Shown piece after piece: positions 29,027 through 37,879 of a DNA stretch of 64,000 nt; the stretch's first letter is position 1; every line of letters begins with the position of its first letter. The stretch spans positions 62,001 through 126,000 of the forward strand of contig JAHDGJ010000007.1 in assembly GCA_020627705.1 (NCBI GenBank), read 5' to 3'. The position numbers were made by a program, and so were the translations under genes. The DNA comes from Saprospiraceae bacterium (lineage in GTDB: Bacteria; Bacteroidota; Bacteroidia; Chitinophagales; Saprospiraceae). Under the pieces are notes generated by a model, which ran no database searches, had not been told where the DNA came from, and saw only the letters and a list, made by a program, of their open reading frames with translations.

Positions 29027-29098
29027 ATAGGAAGATTTAAATTGCAGAAGCCCTCAATATCATTAGATAAAGAGAGCTTCATACATTTTTCCCTGAGA

Positions 29099-29293
29099 TT
29101 AATCTTCAGCACCAACTGCTTCAATCACCACTCTACCTTTGTAGTAAAGTGCGCCTTCATGCTCATATGCTCTATGATACTGATGTGCTTCACCAGTATT
29201 TTTACAAATGGCTATTGTAGCAGGTGTCTGCTTTTTGTGTGTTCTACGTTTTCTTTTTCTCTGCTTAGAGATTTTCGACTTAGGATGTGCCAT
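29099..29293 (-). CDS. rpmF: 50S ribosomal protein L32
   Basis: 64 residues with the family start [19 protein letters not shown] and a basic N-terminus. Only one Cys (AICKN) remains, so this is the form without the four-Cys zinc site. It lies 3 nt after the DUF177 gene, the classical yceD-rpmF pair. Here the pair is not followed by plsX-fabH, as it is in many bacteria. Confidence 0.96.
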   Translation of the reverse strand: MAHPKSKISKQRKRKRRTHKKQTPATIAICKNTGEAHQYHRAYEHEGALYYKGRVVIEAVGAED

Positions 29294-29296
29294 GGT

Positions 29297-29824
29297 CTAC
29301 TTATTTTGATTCAAGTTAATTTCTTTCAATGCTTTGGATAATGCACTTTCTTCTTTCTCTTCTTCAATACTTACTTCATCAAGTACATCCAATATTTTTT
29401 GATTACAATCTTTGTAATCCTCAGATTCACAATCCTTCACTTTTCTTAGTGGTACCGCTAACATTATAAATTCATAAATAAATTTAGCTAAGTTAACTTC
29501 AGTCTGACCATGCTTCAAATAAACAATTTCCTCCTCTTCTCTTGCTTCTTCTGCAAACTTAAAAATCAGAGAACGACTATTTGAAATAGGCAATTTGATT
29601 ACTTCCATACATCGATCGCAATCTGTTTCGATATGTCCATTGATTTCGAAATCAATCTCTAACATCGAATGCTTTTTTTCAAATCGAATATTTACTTCAA
29701 ATTGACCTTGATCATACTGTGCTTCAAAGGCCTTTAAGAAATCGTTTTTAACAACGTAATCAAAGGTATGTGTCCCTATGTGAAGGCTAGTGATCGGTAT
29801 TTCATAAGCTTTTAAAGCTTCCAT
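29297..29824 (-). CDS. DUF177 (YceD-family) protein
   Basis: 175 residues. The position directly before rpmF and the core IETDCDRCMEVIKLPISNS, with a second Cys pair (VKDCESEDYKDCNQ), identify the YceD/DUF177 family. In other bacteria it is linked to 23S rRNA or L32 metabolism. The four Cys could bind a metal. A -7 box (29852-29859, minus) lies 28 bp before the ATG. Confidence 0.88.
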   Translation of the reverse strand: MEALKAYEIPITSLHIGTHTFDYVVKNDFLKAFEAQYDQGQFEVNIRFEKKHSMLEIDFEINGHIETDCDRCMEVIKLPISNSRSLIFKFAEEAREEEEIVYLKHGQTEVNLAKFIYEFIMLAVPLRKVKDCESEDYKDCNQKILDVLDEVSIEEEKEESALSKALKEINLNQNK

Positions 29825-29851
29825 TTTGATTGAACTTTTTCAAACGGAGTG

Positions 29852-29859
29852 CAAAGATA
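29852..29859 (-). promoter_or_regulatory. -7 box TATCTTTG for the DUF177-rpmF operon
   Basis: On the minus strand TATCTTTG matches TAnnTTTG and lies 28 bp before the start at 29824. No convincing -33 box. Confidence 0.45.
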
Positions 29860-29926
29860 GACTAAAACTTGCATAATCTATCGAAAAAAGTGGATATTTG
29901 CGCCTCAATTAAATAAAGCATTTACC

Positions 29927-30037
29927 ATGGGTAAAGGAGATATTAAAACTAAGAAAGGAAAAAGATTTGCATCTTCATATGGCAACTCTCGTCCAACGAC
30001 TAAGAAAAAGGCAAGAGCAGCTAAAAAAGCGAGCTAA
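29927..30037 (+). CDS. 30S ribosomal protein bTHX
   Basis: A 36-residue basic protein, MGKGDIKTKKGKRFASSYGN followed by SRPTTKKKARAAKKAS. The MGKGD(I/R)KT(K/R)(K/R)GK..-SYG core is that of THX, the small peptide that sits in the head of the 30S subunit in Thermus and Bacteroidota. It is divergent from DUF177-rpmF, so two ribosomal units share a 102-bp region. A GATATTTG box (one mismatch to TAnnTTTG) lies near 29893. Confidence 0.87.
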   Translation: MGKGDIKTKKGKRFASSYGNSRPTTKKKARAAKKAS

Positions 30038-30161
30038 AACCATCCTGGAACTTTGTTAATTTGTTAATGGGTAATTAACTCATTGTCCTATTTGTGCATT
30101 TGCTCATAGGCATAAGTGTTTTACTACTGCTTTACTTTATTCTCTTCGAGCTTATTAGGAT

Positions 30162-31550
30162 TTATCCAACCATGTTTTCTGGCTTCACCCATTCGTCAAA
30201 TTCCTTGCCAGTTAAATATCCCAGTTTTATTGCTGCCTCTTTTAATGTTGATTCTTCCTTGTACGCGAGCTTAGCAATTTCTGAAGCCTTATCATATCCT
30301 ATTTTTGTATTCAAAGCCGTCACAAGCATCAATGAGTTATATAAATTATAATGAATTTTTTTCTTGTTTGGTTTTAATCCAGCGATGCAGTTGTCATTAA
30401 AACTAACACATGCGTCTCCAATCAATCGCGCAGAAATTAAAAAGTTATAAATCATCATAGGTTTAAAGACATTCAGTTCAAATTGCCCATTCATCCCACC
30501 TACATTTATTGCCACATCATTTCCAATGACTTGCGCCATTGCCATTGTTAAAGCTTCTGCTTGGGTAGGATTTATTTTACCTGGCATAATGCTCGACCCT
30601 GGTTCGTTTGCTGGAATAATAAATTCACCAATTCCAGAACGCGGACCAGAGGCCAACATTCTGATGTCGTTTCCAATTTTCATTAAAGAGACAGCTGCCG
30701 TCTTTAATGCACCATGAGCTTCAACGATGGCATCATGTGCCGCCATTCCTTCAAACTTATTGGTTCCCGTTATAAATCTATGGCCAGATATCTTACTTAT
30801 GTGACTAGCCACTTTTTTTGCATAGCCTTTGGGTGTATTTAGTCCAGTACCAACTGCCGTACCACCGAGCGCTATTTCTGACAAGTGGGGCAATGCATTT
30901 TTTATCGCCTTGATTGCAAAACCCAATTGAGCAGCATACCCCGAAAGTTCTTGCCCTACAGTAATTGGCGTAGCATCCATAAAATGGGTACGTCCTATTT
31001 TTACTACTTTTTGATACTGTTTTGATTTGCGTTCAAAAGTTTTACGCAATTTTTCTAATCCTGGCAGGGTAACTTGTTTTAAAATCGTCACGGCTGCTAT
31101 ATGCATGGCTGTAGGAAAAGTATCATTGCTTGATTGGGATTTATTAACATCATCGTTAGGATGTAAAAATTTCTTTGCGTCAGTTAGCTTTCCTCCTTTC
31201 AAAACATGTCCCCTATTTGCTATCACCTCATTAACATTCATATTGCTTTGCGTGCCAGAACCGGTTTGCCATACCACCAAAGGAAATTGATCATCCAAGG
31301 TGCCACTCATAATTTCATCACACACTTTACCAATCATTGCTGCTTTGTTTTTCGCTAATACTTTGCACTCCATATTTGTTAATGCAGCAGCTTTTTTCAA
31401 AATAGCATAAGCTCTAATCACCTCACTAGGCATTTGCTGTCCACCAATTTTAAAATTTTGAGTAGATCTTTGTGTTTGTGCCGCCCAATATGCTTTTGCA
31501 GGAACGTCTATATATCCAATGCTGTCTTTTTCCTTTCGAGTTTTTGACAT
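30162..31550 (-). CDS. fumC: Class II fumarate hydratase
   Basis: Fumarase of the TCA cycle (fumarate to malate, no iron-sulfur cluster). At 462 residues it has [20 protein letters not shown], the [20 protein letters not shown] segment and the superfamily signature [13 protein letters not shown]. Adjacent and divergent to superoxide dismutase; pairing an oxidant-stable fumarase with SOD recalls the soxRS regulon of E. coli, though no SoxR is seen here. Confidence 0.96.
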   Translation of the reverse strand: MSKTRKEKDSIGYIDVPAKAYWAAQTQRSTQNFKIGGQQMPSEVIRAYAILKKAAALTNMECKVLAKNKAAMIGKVCDEIMSGTLDDQFPLVVWQTGSGTQSNMNVNEVIANRGHVLKGGKLTDAKKFLHPNDDVNKSQSSNDTFPTAMHIAAVTILKQVTLPGLEKLRKTFERKSKQYQKVVKIGRTHFMDATPITVGQELSGYAAQLGFAIKAIKNALPHLSEIALGGTAVGTGLNTPKGYAKKVASHISKISGHRFITGTNKFEGMAAHDAIVEAHGALKTAAVSLMKIGNDIRMLASGPRSGIGEFIIPANEPGSSIMPGKINPTQAEALTMAMAQVIGNDVAINVGGMNGQFELNVFKPMMIYNFLISARLIGDACVSFNDNCIAGLKPNKKKIHYNLYNSLMLVTALNTKIGYDKASEIAKLAYKEESTLKEAAIKLGYLTGKEFDEWVKPENMVG

Positions 31551-31566
31551 GTAGTAAATTTTCTTT

Positions 31567-31574
31567 CAAAGGTA
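31567..31574 (-). promoter_or_regulatory. -7 box TACCTTTG of fumC
   Basis: On the minus strand TACCTTTG matches TAnnTTTG and ends 17 bp upstream of the fumC ATG (31550). The -33 region is not clear. Confidence 0.45.
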
Positions 31575-31640
31575 AGAAGAACTAAACTTGTTATCTTCGT
31601 AGCTGTTTATAGTATAATTGATAATTTAAAAACTACAAAT

Positions 31641-32252
31641 ATGGCTTTTACATTACCTGAATTAGGCTTTGCATTTGATGCGTTAGAACCGCACATTGAT
31701 GCAAAAACGATGGAAATTCATCATGGCAAACATCACAATGGATATACCAATAAATTGAATGCTGCAATAGAAGGCACTGACCTCGAAGGCAAAAGCATAG
31801 AAGACATTCTTGGTTCGCTCGACATGACGAACATGGGCGTTAGAAACAATGGTGGCGGATTTTATAATCATTCTCTTTTTTGGGCTGTGATTAATCCAAA
31901 TGATAGGGGAAGACTTTCGGGACCATTGTTAGAAGCTGTGAACAAGGCTTTCGGAGATAAAGACACTATGATTGAAAAATTTTCGGCAGCTGCCAAAACA
32001 AGATTTGGATCAGGATGGGCTTGGTTATGTGCGCATAAAGATGGATCGGTAGAAGTTTGTTCAAGTCCTAATCAAGACAACCCATTGATGCCTGGTGTGG
32101 GATGTGGTGGTATCCCAATTATGGGATTGGATGTTTGGGAACACGCGTATTACCTAAATTACCAAAACCGAAGACCAGATTACGTTTCTGCTTTTTTCAA
32201 TATTGTAAATTGGAATGAAGTAGAAAAAAGATATGAGGCCGTAGTAGGCTAA
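31641..32252 (+). CDS. Superoxide dismutase [Fe/Mn]
   Basis: 203 residues. Metal ligands are all visible: His in IHHGKHHNGY, His in YNHSLFW, and Asp and His in DVWEHAYYLNYQNRRPDYV. The Fe-versus-Mn choice cannot be made safely from these motifs. The start MAFTLPELGFAFDALEPHID is typical of the family. It is a single-gene unit with a strong terminator at 32275-32315. Confidence 0.96.
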   Translation: MAFTLPELGFAFDALEPHIDAKTMEIHHGKHHNGYTNKLNAAIEGTDLEGKSIEDILGSLDMTNMGVRNNGGGFYNHSLFWAVINPNDRGRLSGPLLEAVNKAFGDKDTMIEKFSAAAKTRFGSGWAWLCAHKDGSVEVCSSPNQDNPLMPGVGCGGIPIMGLDVWEHAYYLNYQNRRPDYVSAFFNIVNWNEVEKRYEAVVG

Positions 32253-32274
32253 GAAACATCTTTATAGACCTCTG

Positions 32275-32315
32275 GTGCCCTTTTTATCTTTTTGATATAG
32301 AGGGCACTTTTTTTT
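32275..32315 (+). terminator. Rho-independent terminator of the SOD gene
   Basis: GTGCCCT (32275-32281) pairs with AGGGCAC (32301-32307), followed by eight T. Confidence 0.85.
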
Positions 32316-32352
32316 ATCTATCCCACCTTTTGTTGTCGAACATTAGCTTTTC

Positions 32353-33051
32353 TTAAACTCTTTTCAGTTTATAAGAATGATATTTTGAGTTTAACACCTC
32401 AGGTGACTCATTTCGTCGAAATGCTCTAATCATTTGAAGATTGATCCAATTTATTTTCCAATAACTTTGGGCACTATATTTTCTTAGCGACACTGTAGCT
32501 CGATCGGAAACAATTTTGTACCGGACACCTTGTTCTCTTATTTTTTTGAAAAAGGCAAAATCCTCCATGACGTCATAACTCCCATCATATTTTCCAAGTT
32601 TGAGAAATACCGATTTTTTGATAAACAATCCTTGATCTCCACCACCCGAAAAACAAGAATTATATTTTGTGAAATAGGCATTAATAGAAGCAAGAGGATG
32701 GAATTTATCAAATCGATAGGCAAAGATTCCACAATCAAATTTTATAAGCGCTTTCGAGATAATTTTATCAAAATTTCTTGGCGGCACTACATCCGCATGA
32801 AGAAAAAACAAATTGGCATTTGAAGCAATCATCGCTCCTTGATTCATTTGTGATGCACGCTGAGTCTTGCTACATCGGACATAAAAAACATCTTGCTCAA
32901 GACAAAACTGTTTCATTTCATCCTTTGAATCCAAAGCGTCTGCAACAATAATTTGAGATTCTTCATTATCTAAGTGGCTTTGTAGGTAAGGGATTAATTC
33001 CCTAACTTGAAGATGTTCGTTAAGCGTCGGTATAATAATACTCAAAGACAT
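32353..33051 (-). CDS. TIGR04283-like family 2 glycosyltransferase
   Basis: 232 residues with a GT-A fold: SIIIPTLNEHLQVRELIPYL, IIVADALDSKD, RASQMNQGA and the metal motif FLHADVV. The RA.QMN.GA...A.....FLHAD run is typical of the TIGR04283 group (some members act in arsenosugar synthesis). No arsenic gene is visible here, so the role is open. Its start codon overlaps that of the divergent DUF547 gene by two bases. Confidence 0.85.
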   Translation of the reverse strand: MSLSIIIPTLNEHLQVRELIPYLQSHLDNEESQIIVADALDSKDEMKQFCLEQDVFYVRCSKTQRASQMNQGAMIASNANLFFLHADVVPPRNFDKIISKALIKFDCGIFAYRFDKFHPLASINAYFTKYNSCFSGGGDQGLFIKKSVFLKLGKYDGSYDVMEDFAFFKKIREQGVRYKIVSDRATVSLRKYSAQSYWKINWINLQMIRAFRRNESPEVLNSKYHSYKLKRV

Positions 33052-33847
33052 GAACTTCAGATTGAATCTTTATCCCTTCAAATTACGTGTTCTTTTTTCA
33101 ATTCTAATATTATCTTACTCCTATTGTCTTTTTGGTCAAAATCAAATTGATTTTCACGAAAATTCCAAATCACTTTTACTCGCCATTCAGGAAGAATCTT
33201 CCACCAAACCCTATGTAAATGCTTTGGCAAACGCAACGCTTGAGGCTTTAGAAAATAACCTAAATACTGAAGAGAAAAAGCTGGCATTTTGGATCAATAC
33301 GTACAATGCATTTATCCAAATACGTTTAAACCAAAACCCCTCACATTACAAAGATCGCAGTGCGTTTTTTAAGTCGCCAATGATTGATATTGCTGGGGAG
33401 AAAATGAGTTTTGCCCAAATTGAGCATGGCATCATTAGAAGATCCCAAATAGAATATTTTCTAGGATACATTTCAAATCCTTTCGCTTCTAAAAGAGAAA
33501 AAAAATTGCGCCTAAATGAAAGAGATTTTCGAATTCATTTTGCACTTAATTGTGGCGCCAAAAGTTGCCCACCTGTGGCCGTTTATAACGCCCAAGATAT
33601 TGATGATCAATTAAATTATATCGCCAAAAAGTTTCTTCAAGAATTTAGCACATACGATGTAGTAAAAAAAGAAGTTCACACAACATCTTTATTTTCTTGG
33701 TTTAGAGGAGACTTCGGGGGAACGAAGGGTATTAAAAAAATTCTGCGTCAATACGGAATTACTCCTGACTTGGATTTCAAGGCATTCACCACTCCATACG
33801 ATTGGACCTTACATCTCAACAATTTCATTGATATTCCGAGCCAATAA
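33050..33847 (+). CDS. DUF547 domain secreted protein
   Basis: 265 residues with a signal peptide (LRVLFSILILSYSYCLFGQ). The DUF547 core is KLAFWINTYNAFIQIRL, FFKSPMIDIAG and FALNCGAKSCPPV. The conserved Cys pair and Asn of DUF547 suggest an enzyme-like fold, but its function is not established. Its ATG (33050-33052) and the opposite ATG (33051-33049) sit in one CATG. Its stop codon falls inside the AATAACG tandem repeat. Confidence 0.88.
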   Translation: MNFRLNLYPFKLRVLFSILILSYSYCLFGQNQIDFHENSKSLLLAIQEESSTKPYVNALANATLEALENNLNTEEKKLAFWINTYNAFIQIRLNQNPSHYKDRSAFFKSPMIDIAGEKMSFAQIEHGIIRRSQIEYFLGYISNPFASKREKKLRLNERDFRIHFALNCGAKSCPPVAVYNAQDIDDQLNYIAKKFLQEFSTYDVVKKEVHTTSLFSWFRGDFGGTKGIKKILRQYGITPDLDFKAFTTPYDWTLHLNNFIDIPSQ

Positions 33848-33873
33848 CGAATAACGAATAACGAATAACGAAT
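33843..33873. repeat. AATAACG heptamer tandem repeat
   Basis: Four perfect copies of AATAACG plus a partial fifth (AAT). The first copy contains the TAA stop (33845-33847) of the DUF547 gene, so copy number changes would not alter the protein. Confidence 0.85.
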
Positions 33874-33896
33874 TTCTTTTGACTAGACATTTATCA

Positions 33897-33950
33897 TGCC
33901 TCAGGCAGGAGCCTTCGGTTCCTTCGGGCCGAGCGACATTTAGTCCCTCG
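33897..33950. other. GC-rich palindrome-containing segment
   Basis: Between the DUF547 gene and the barrel gene lies an unusually GC-rich stretch. It holds the palindrome TGCCTCAGGCA (33897-33907) and two CCTTCGG copies with a possible GGCCGAGC fold. It does not look coding and may be a short interspersed repeat; copies elsewhere in the genome would be the test. Confidence 0.35.
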
Positions 33951-33984
33951 TCTAATCCTCAGTCACCTTGCACCTCATTCCCTC

Positions 33985-35052
33985 CTAAAATGCCTCATTC
34001 ACAGTGAGGTAAAAATTTGTTCTTCCCTCTCCACGTGCAACATCAAACCTCAGGCAATTTCGATTTTCTTTTGCCAAAATATATCTAAGCCCTGCGCCAA
34101 AAGTATAAACATTAGTGCCATCAAAAGGCGATAATCTCTCTTCAGGAATTAAATTATAGGTTCCAAATACATTAGCTCTAAATCTCCCCCATAATGGAAT
34201 TCTTAACTCCGTTTGAAAACTATACATATCTGCAGCAATAAATCTTCTATCGCTTATCCCTCTAGCTCGACTTGAAGTGGACAAATGAGCCATATCAAAA
34301 AAAGGCACACCATCAGAGGCAAAAGTGAGCCACGCTTGACTTGCTAAGACTGTTTTATCTCCTAGGGGTAAATAATGCCTGAGGTCTACTTCCCATTTTT
34401 GATACCCAAAATCAGAGCCCAAAAAATTCAAGCTTTGTTGGTAAACTATTTCGGCATATGTCCCTTTATACGCACCGTTAATATTATCCCTGTTATCAAA
34501 CAAAAACAAACCTTGAAAATTTATTTTTGTTCCTCCTTCCCAGCCAATAGGCTGTTGGGTTTCTAGCAAACCTCCGGCTTCTGTTTCTGTGATATTGTAA
34601 AGGTCCGCCCGAATTCCTGCTCCTACTCCCAATCCTTTTCTTAAAAAACGTGTAGCACTAAATTCTAATCTAGGAAAAACAACGTCATATGTTTCGAACA
34701 CTTCTTCATCAGTATTCCCTCCTACGCCGTAATAATTATAGAAGTATCTATAAAAACCCAACTCGCCTTTATAGCGATTCCGCATTCCCGGGCTGTACAT
34801 CTCATATGGAAAAAGAATCAAAATCTGATTTTTCAGTGTATAACTCGCACTGTATAATACTTGAGAAAATCTTTGTTCTTCTGGAGCATTTTTCTTTTTA
34901 AATGCCAGTATTCCTGCAGCTCCAAAACCTAAGCTGGTTTCGGGCAAATAAAACACAATGGGTACAAAAGAATTCTTAATGTCAAAAGAATCTCGAATTT
35001 GCGCCTTAGCGCTAAGTGTTGCGAGTAATAAAAAAACAGTAATCCACCTCAT
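33985..35052 (-). CDS. BamA/Omp85-like outer-membrane beta-barrel protein
   Basis: 355 residues from the ATG at 35052 (MRWITVFLLLATLSAKAQ signal peptide); the frame reaches a TTG six bases further. The whole mature part looks like a 16-strand surface-antigen barrel without POTRA domains: LGFGAAGILAFKKK, YRYFYNYYGVGGN, FQTELRIPLWGRFRANVFGT and a terminal Phe (NEAF) as expected for a beta-signal. Function unknown; it lies 16 bp from rbfA on the same strand. Confidence 0.8.
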   Translation of the reverse strand: MRWITVFLLLATLSAKAQIRDSFDIKNSFVPIVFYLPETSLGFGAAGILAFKKKNAPEEQRFSQVLYSASYTLKNQILILFPYEMYSPGMRNRYKGELGFYRYFYNYYGVGGNTDEEVFETYDVVFPRLEFSATRFLRKGLGVGAGIRADLYNITETEAGGLLETQQPIGWEGGTKINFQGLFLFDNRDNINGAYKGTYAEIVYQQSLNFLGSDFGYQKWEVDLRHYLPLGDKTVLASQAWLTFASDGVPFFDMAHLSTSSRARGISDRRFIAADMYSFQTELRIPLWGRFRANVFGTYNLIPEERLSPFDGTNVYTFGAGLRYILAKENRNCLRFDVARGEGRTNFYLTVNEAF

Positions 35053-35068
35053 AAACAATTAAATCAAT

Positions 35069-35446
35069 CTATTCTTCCTCTCCCATTTGGTTGGTATCAC
35101 GTAAACGATCAAAAACCGTATTTAAGTGCCACATTTCGTCTAAAGTATCATCGAGGTAAATGTCAAGGTGAGGGATCCTACGTACATGTCTCTTAATTCT
35201 TTGCACTAAGCCTGTTTTTAATCGCCACATGTTTTTACGAAGTTTAAGCAAAACCTCTTCTTTATCATCTGCATTAAAAACACTCACATAGATTTTAGCA
35301 ATACCAAGATCTGGGCTCATTTTGACATTGGTTACTGTCACCAATACTCCGCCAAATATGTAACTACCCTCTTGCTGCAAGACTTGACCAAAATTTCTTT
35401 TGATAAGTTCGCCTGTTTGCAATTGTCTTTTTGATTCTTTTCCCAT
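35069..35446 (-). CDS. rbfA: Ribosome-binding factor A
   Basis: Start at 35446 (MGKESKRQLQTGELIKRNFG) gives 125 residues and matches the usual RbfA N-terminus; a TTG at 35488 would add 14 unconserved residues. The KH-like core includes VTVTNVKMSPDLGIAKIYVS and a conserved C-terminal IPHLDIYLDDTLD. RbfA assists late 30S maturation near 16S helix 1. Divergent from recG. Confidence 0.92.
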   Translation of the reverse strand: MGKESKRQLQTGELIKRNFGQVLQQEGSYIFGGVLVTVTNVKMSPDLGIAKIYVSVFNADDKEEVLLKLRKNMWRLKTGLVQRIKRHVRRIPHLDIYLDDTLDEMWHLNTVFDRLRDTNQMGEEE

Positions 35447-35497
35447 ACTATGAAGTACAAAAATAACTTCATATTTATCTTGTGACAAATTGTAGCA

Positions 35498-37615
35498 TTG
35501 AACAAATACCGATCTACATATCTAAATAGTCCAATCGAGTACCTCAAAGGCGTTGGACCAGCTCGTGCTGAGCTTCTAAAAAAAGAACTCGGTGTCTTTT
35601 TTATAGGTGATCTCCTTTTTAATTATCCCTTTCGATACATCGATCGATCAAAGTTCCATTTAATCAAGGACATCAATCAAGAAGGTGAAATGGTTCAACT
35701 CAAGGCCAAGTTAATTAGTTACGAAATGATTCAAGGTAAAAAACGTAAACGACTAAGTGCTTTACTAAAGGATCCAAGTGGATTCATAGAGTTGGTATGG
35801 TTTACAGGCACCAAATGGATTGCAGAATCTTTAAAAGAAGGGGCAGAGTACGTTGTATATGGAAGAGTAAATATTTATTCTGGAAAAAAGAGCATTCCTC
35901 ATCCAGAACTCGAATTATTATCTGTTCAAAAAACCAAACCAAGTGGCATGGCTCCGGTGTATCACTCCACCGAAAAATTAAACACCCGCGGGCTTGATAG
36001 CAAGGCAAGAAGAAAGTTAATTCGAAATATTTTTGAAAAAATACGCTCCACCGACTTGCCTGAAAATCTGCCAGATTATTTGAGAGAGAAAACAAAATTG
36101 GCGCCAAGATTTGAAGCAATGCAATGGATTCATTTTCCAACAAATCAAAAATCTTTAAAAGCTGCTATCGATCGCATTAAATTTGAAGAACTGTTTTATT
36201 TACAACTCAGATTACTACAATCCAATCAACTACGTAAAAGAACAATTCCCGGAGCAGTATTCTCTAAAGTTGGCAATTACTTCAATACTTTTTTTCAACA
36301 TCATTTGCCTTTTGAATTAACTGGTGCTCAAAAAAGAGTAGTTAAAGAAATACGAGCAGATTTAGGAAAGGGTGTTCAAATGAACCGATTGCTTCAAGGG
36401 GATGTCGGCAGCGGCAAAACCATGGTTGCTTTGTTGACCATGCTGATTGCAAAAGATAATGGCTATCAATCTTGTATGATGGCACCAACGGAAATCTTGG
36501 CACAGCAACATCTCGAATCCTTGACAAGTTACCTCAAAGGACTTGGGATAAACGTGGCCTTTCTCTCTGGATCAGTCAAAGGAAAAAAAAGAAAAGAACT
36601 TTTACACCTTCTAGCTCAGGGCGACATAGATATATTGGTTGGCACTCATGCGCTAATTGAAGATCCCGTAGTATTCAAAAATTTAGGTTTGGCGATCATT
36701 GACGAACAACATCGATTTGGTGTCGCTCAACGTTCTAAACTCTACACAAAAAACAAACACGTTACCCCACATATCTTGGTTATGACCGCCACACCGATCC
36801 CAAGAACTTTGGCAATGACCTATTATGGCGATTTAGATGTTTCGATCATTGACGAATTACCTCCTGGTAGAAAATCGATTAAAACGGTACATAAACGCGA
36901 AAAAGATCGGGACATGCTGATCCAATTTATACATCAGGAAATTAAAAAAGGGCGCCAAATCTACATCGTTTACCCTTTGATTCAAGAATCTGAAAAATTA
37001 GATTTAAAAAACTTGAATGATGGCTACGAAATGCTCTTGCAATTCTTTCCTCGTCCTCAATTCCAAATGAGTATCGTACATGGTAAAATGAAAAATGTCG
37101 ATAAGGAAGAAGAAATGAAACGTTTTGTTGAAGGCAGGACGAATATTATGGTTGCCACAACTGTGATCGAAGTTGGTGTGAATGTGCCAAATGCTTCAGT
37201 TATGATCATCGAAAACACCGAGCGTTTTGGACTCAGCCAACTTCATCAATTGCGAGGAAGAGTTGGAAGAGGTGGCGAACAATCTTTTTGCATTTTGATG
37301 TCTTCCAATAAAATATCAAAAGAAGGAAAAGAGCGCATTGCCACCATGGTAAGAACCAATAACGGATTTGAAATTGCCGAAGCAGACTTAAAACTAAGAG
37401 GTGCAGGAGACATCATGGGTACTCAGCAAAGTGGATCGGTTGACTTCAATCTCGTGAATCTAGTGACAGACTCTAAAATATTAGAAACTGCAAGAAACAT
37501 AGCAATAAAGATTTTGGACAAAGATCCGTTACTGCAGTCCAGTATTCACACGCCAATATTGTCCTACTCCAAGCATGTCAACAGAATAAGGAAAGATTGG
37601 GGTATGATCTCTTGA
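35498..37615 (+). CDS. recG: ATP-dependent DNA helicase RecG
   Basis: 705 residues. The N-terminal wedge/OB domain starts with SPIEYLKGVGPARAELLKKE. Motor motifs are GDVGSGKT (Walker A), DEQH, MTATPIPRT and QLRGRVGRG. RecG remodels stalled forks and branched DNA. The start is a TTG at 35498, the only suitable initiator after an in-frame stop at 35483; the conserved core begins at about residue 12. The gene is followed by 264 bp without a large gene. Confidence 0.95.
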   Translation: MNKYRSTYLNSPIEYLKGVGPARAELLKKELGVFFIGDLLFNYPFRYIDRSKFHLIKDINQEGEMVQLKAKLISYEMIQGKKRKRLSALLKDPSGFIELVWFTGTKWIAESLKEGAEYVVYGRVNIYSGKKSIPHPELELLSVQKTKPSGMAPVYHSTEKLNTRGLDSKARRKLIRNIFEKIRSTDLPENLPDYLREKTKLAPRFEAMQWIHFPTNQKSLKAAIDRIKFEELFYLQLRLLQSNQLRKRTIPGAVFSKVGNYFNTFFQHHLPFELTGAQKRVVKEIRADLGKGVQMNRLLQGDVGSGKTMVALLTMLIAKDNGYQSCMMAPTEILAQQHLESLTSYLKGLGINVAFLSGSVKGKKRKELLHLLAQGDIDILVGTHALIEDPVVFKNLGLAIIDEQHRFGVAQRSKLYTKNKHVTPHILVMTATPIPRTLAMTYYGDLDVSIIDELPPGRKSIKTVHKREKDRDMLIQFIHQEIKKGRQIYIVYPLIQESEKLDLKNLNDGYEMLLQFFPRPQFQMSIVHGKMKNVDKEEEMKRFVEGRTNIMVATTVIEVGVNVPNASVMIIENTERFGLSQLHQLRGRVGRGGEQSFCILMSSNKISKEGKERIATMVRTNNGFEIAEADLKLRGAGDIMGTQQSGSVDFNLVNLVTDSKILETARNIAIKILDKDPLLQSSIHTPILSYSKHVNRIRKDWGMIS

Positions 37616-37722
37616 TTGTGTCTCATTTTGGAACAGTAGTTGGAATTAACTAAAACATTAACACAATTCCCTTACGATTTTCCCATTTCAAATCGTTTTG
37701 AAATTGTACTAAACTAATCACC

Positions 37723-37791
37723 ATGATCATTCTAACAATTTCGTTAATGATTTTATTAGTCTTTGGAGATAAAATCATTGAACAAGCTTAA
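37723..37791 (+). CDS. Possible 22-residue hydrophobic peptide
   Basis: ATG to TAA encodes MIILTISLMILLVFGDKII followed by EQA: one membrane-spanning stretch and a short charged tail. It sits in the gap between recG and the protease gene and is followed 30 bp later by a perfect 14-bp terminator hairpin (37822-37853). No clear promoter or ribosome site is visible. It could be a small membrane protein or chance coding in an sRNA or the recG 3'UTR. Confidence 0.35.
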   Translation: MIILTISLMILLVFGDKIIEQA

Positions 37792-37821
37792 GCTTAAAAA
37801 GAATTAAGCGTTCCAAAAATG

Positions 37822-37860
37822 ATAGGACGATTCATGTGTATGAATCGTCCTATTTTCGTT
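37822..37860 (+). terminator. Perfect 14-bp hairpin terminator
   Basis: ATAGGACGATTCAT (37822-37835), loop GTGT, then ATGAATCGTCCTAT (37840-37853) and TTTCGTTT. It ends either the recG transcript or a short unit carrying the 22-residue reading frame, and insulates the protease gene. Confidence 0.8.
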
Positions 37861-37879
37861 TAGTAATCAAACCAACATT

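Noticed and set aside
30094-30351. 85-residue frame beginning with a hydrophobic stretch (GTG start) antisense to the fumC 3' end
   Set aside because: Most of it lies inside fumC on the other strand and no promoter is visible. The short hydrophobic part may be chance in AT-rich DNA.
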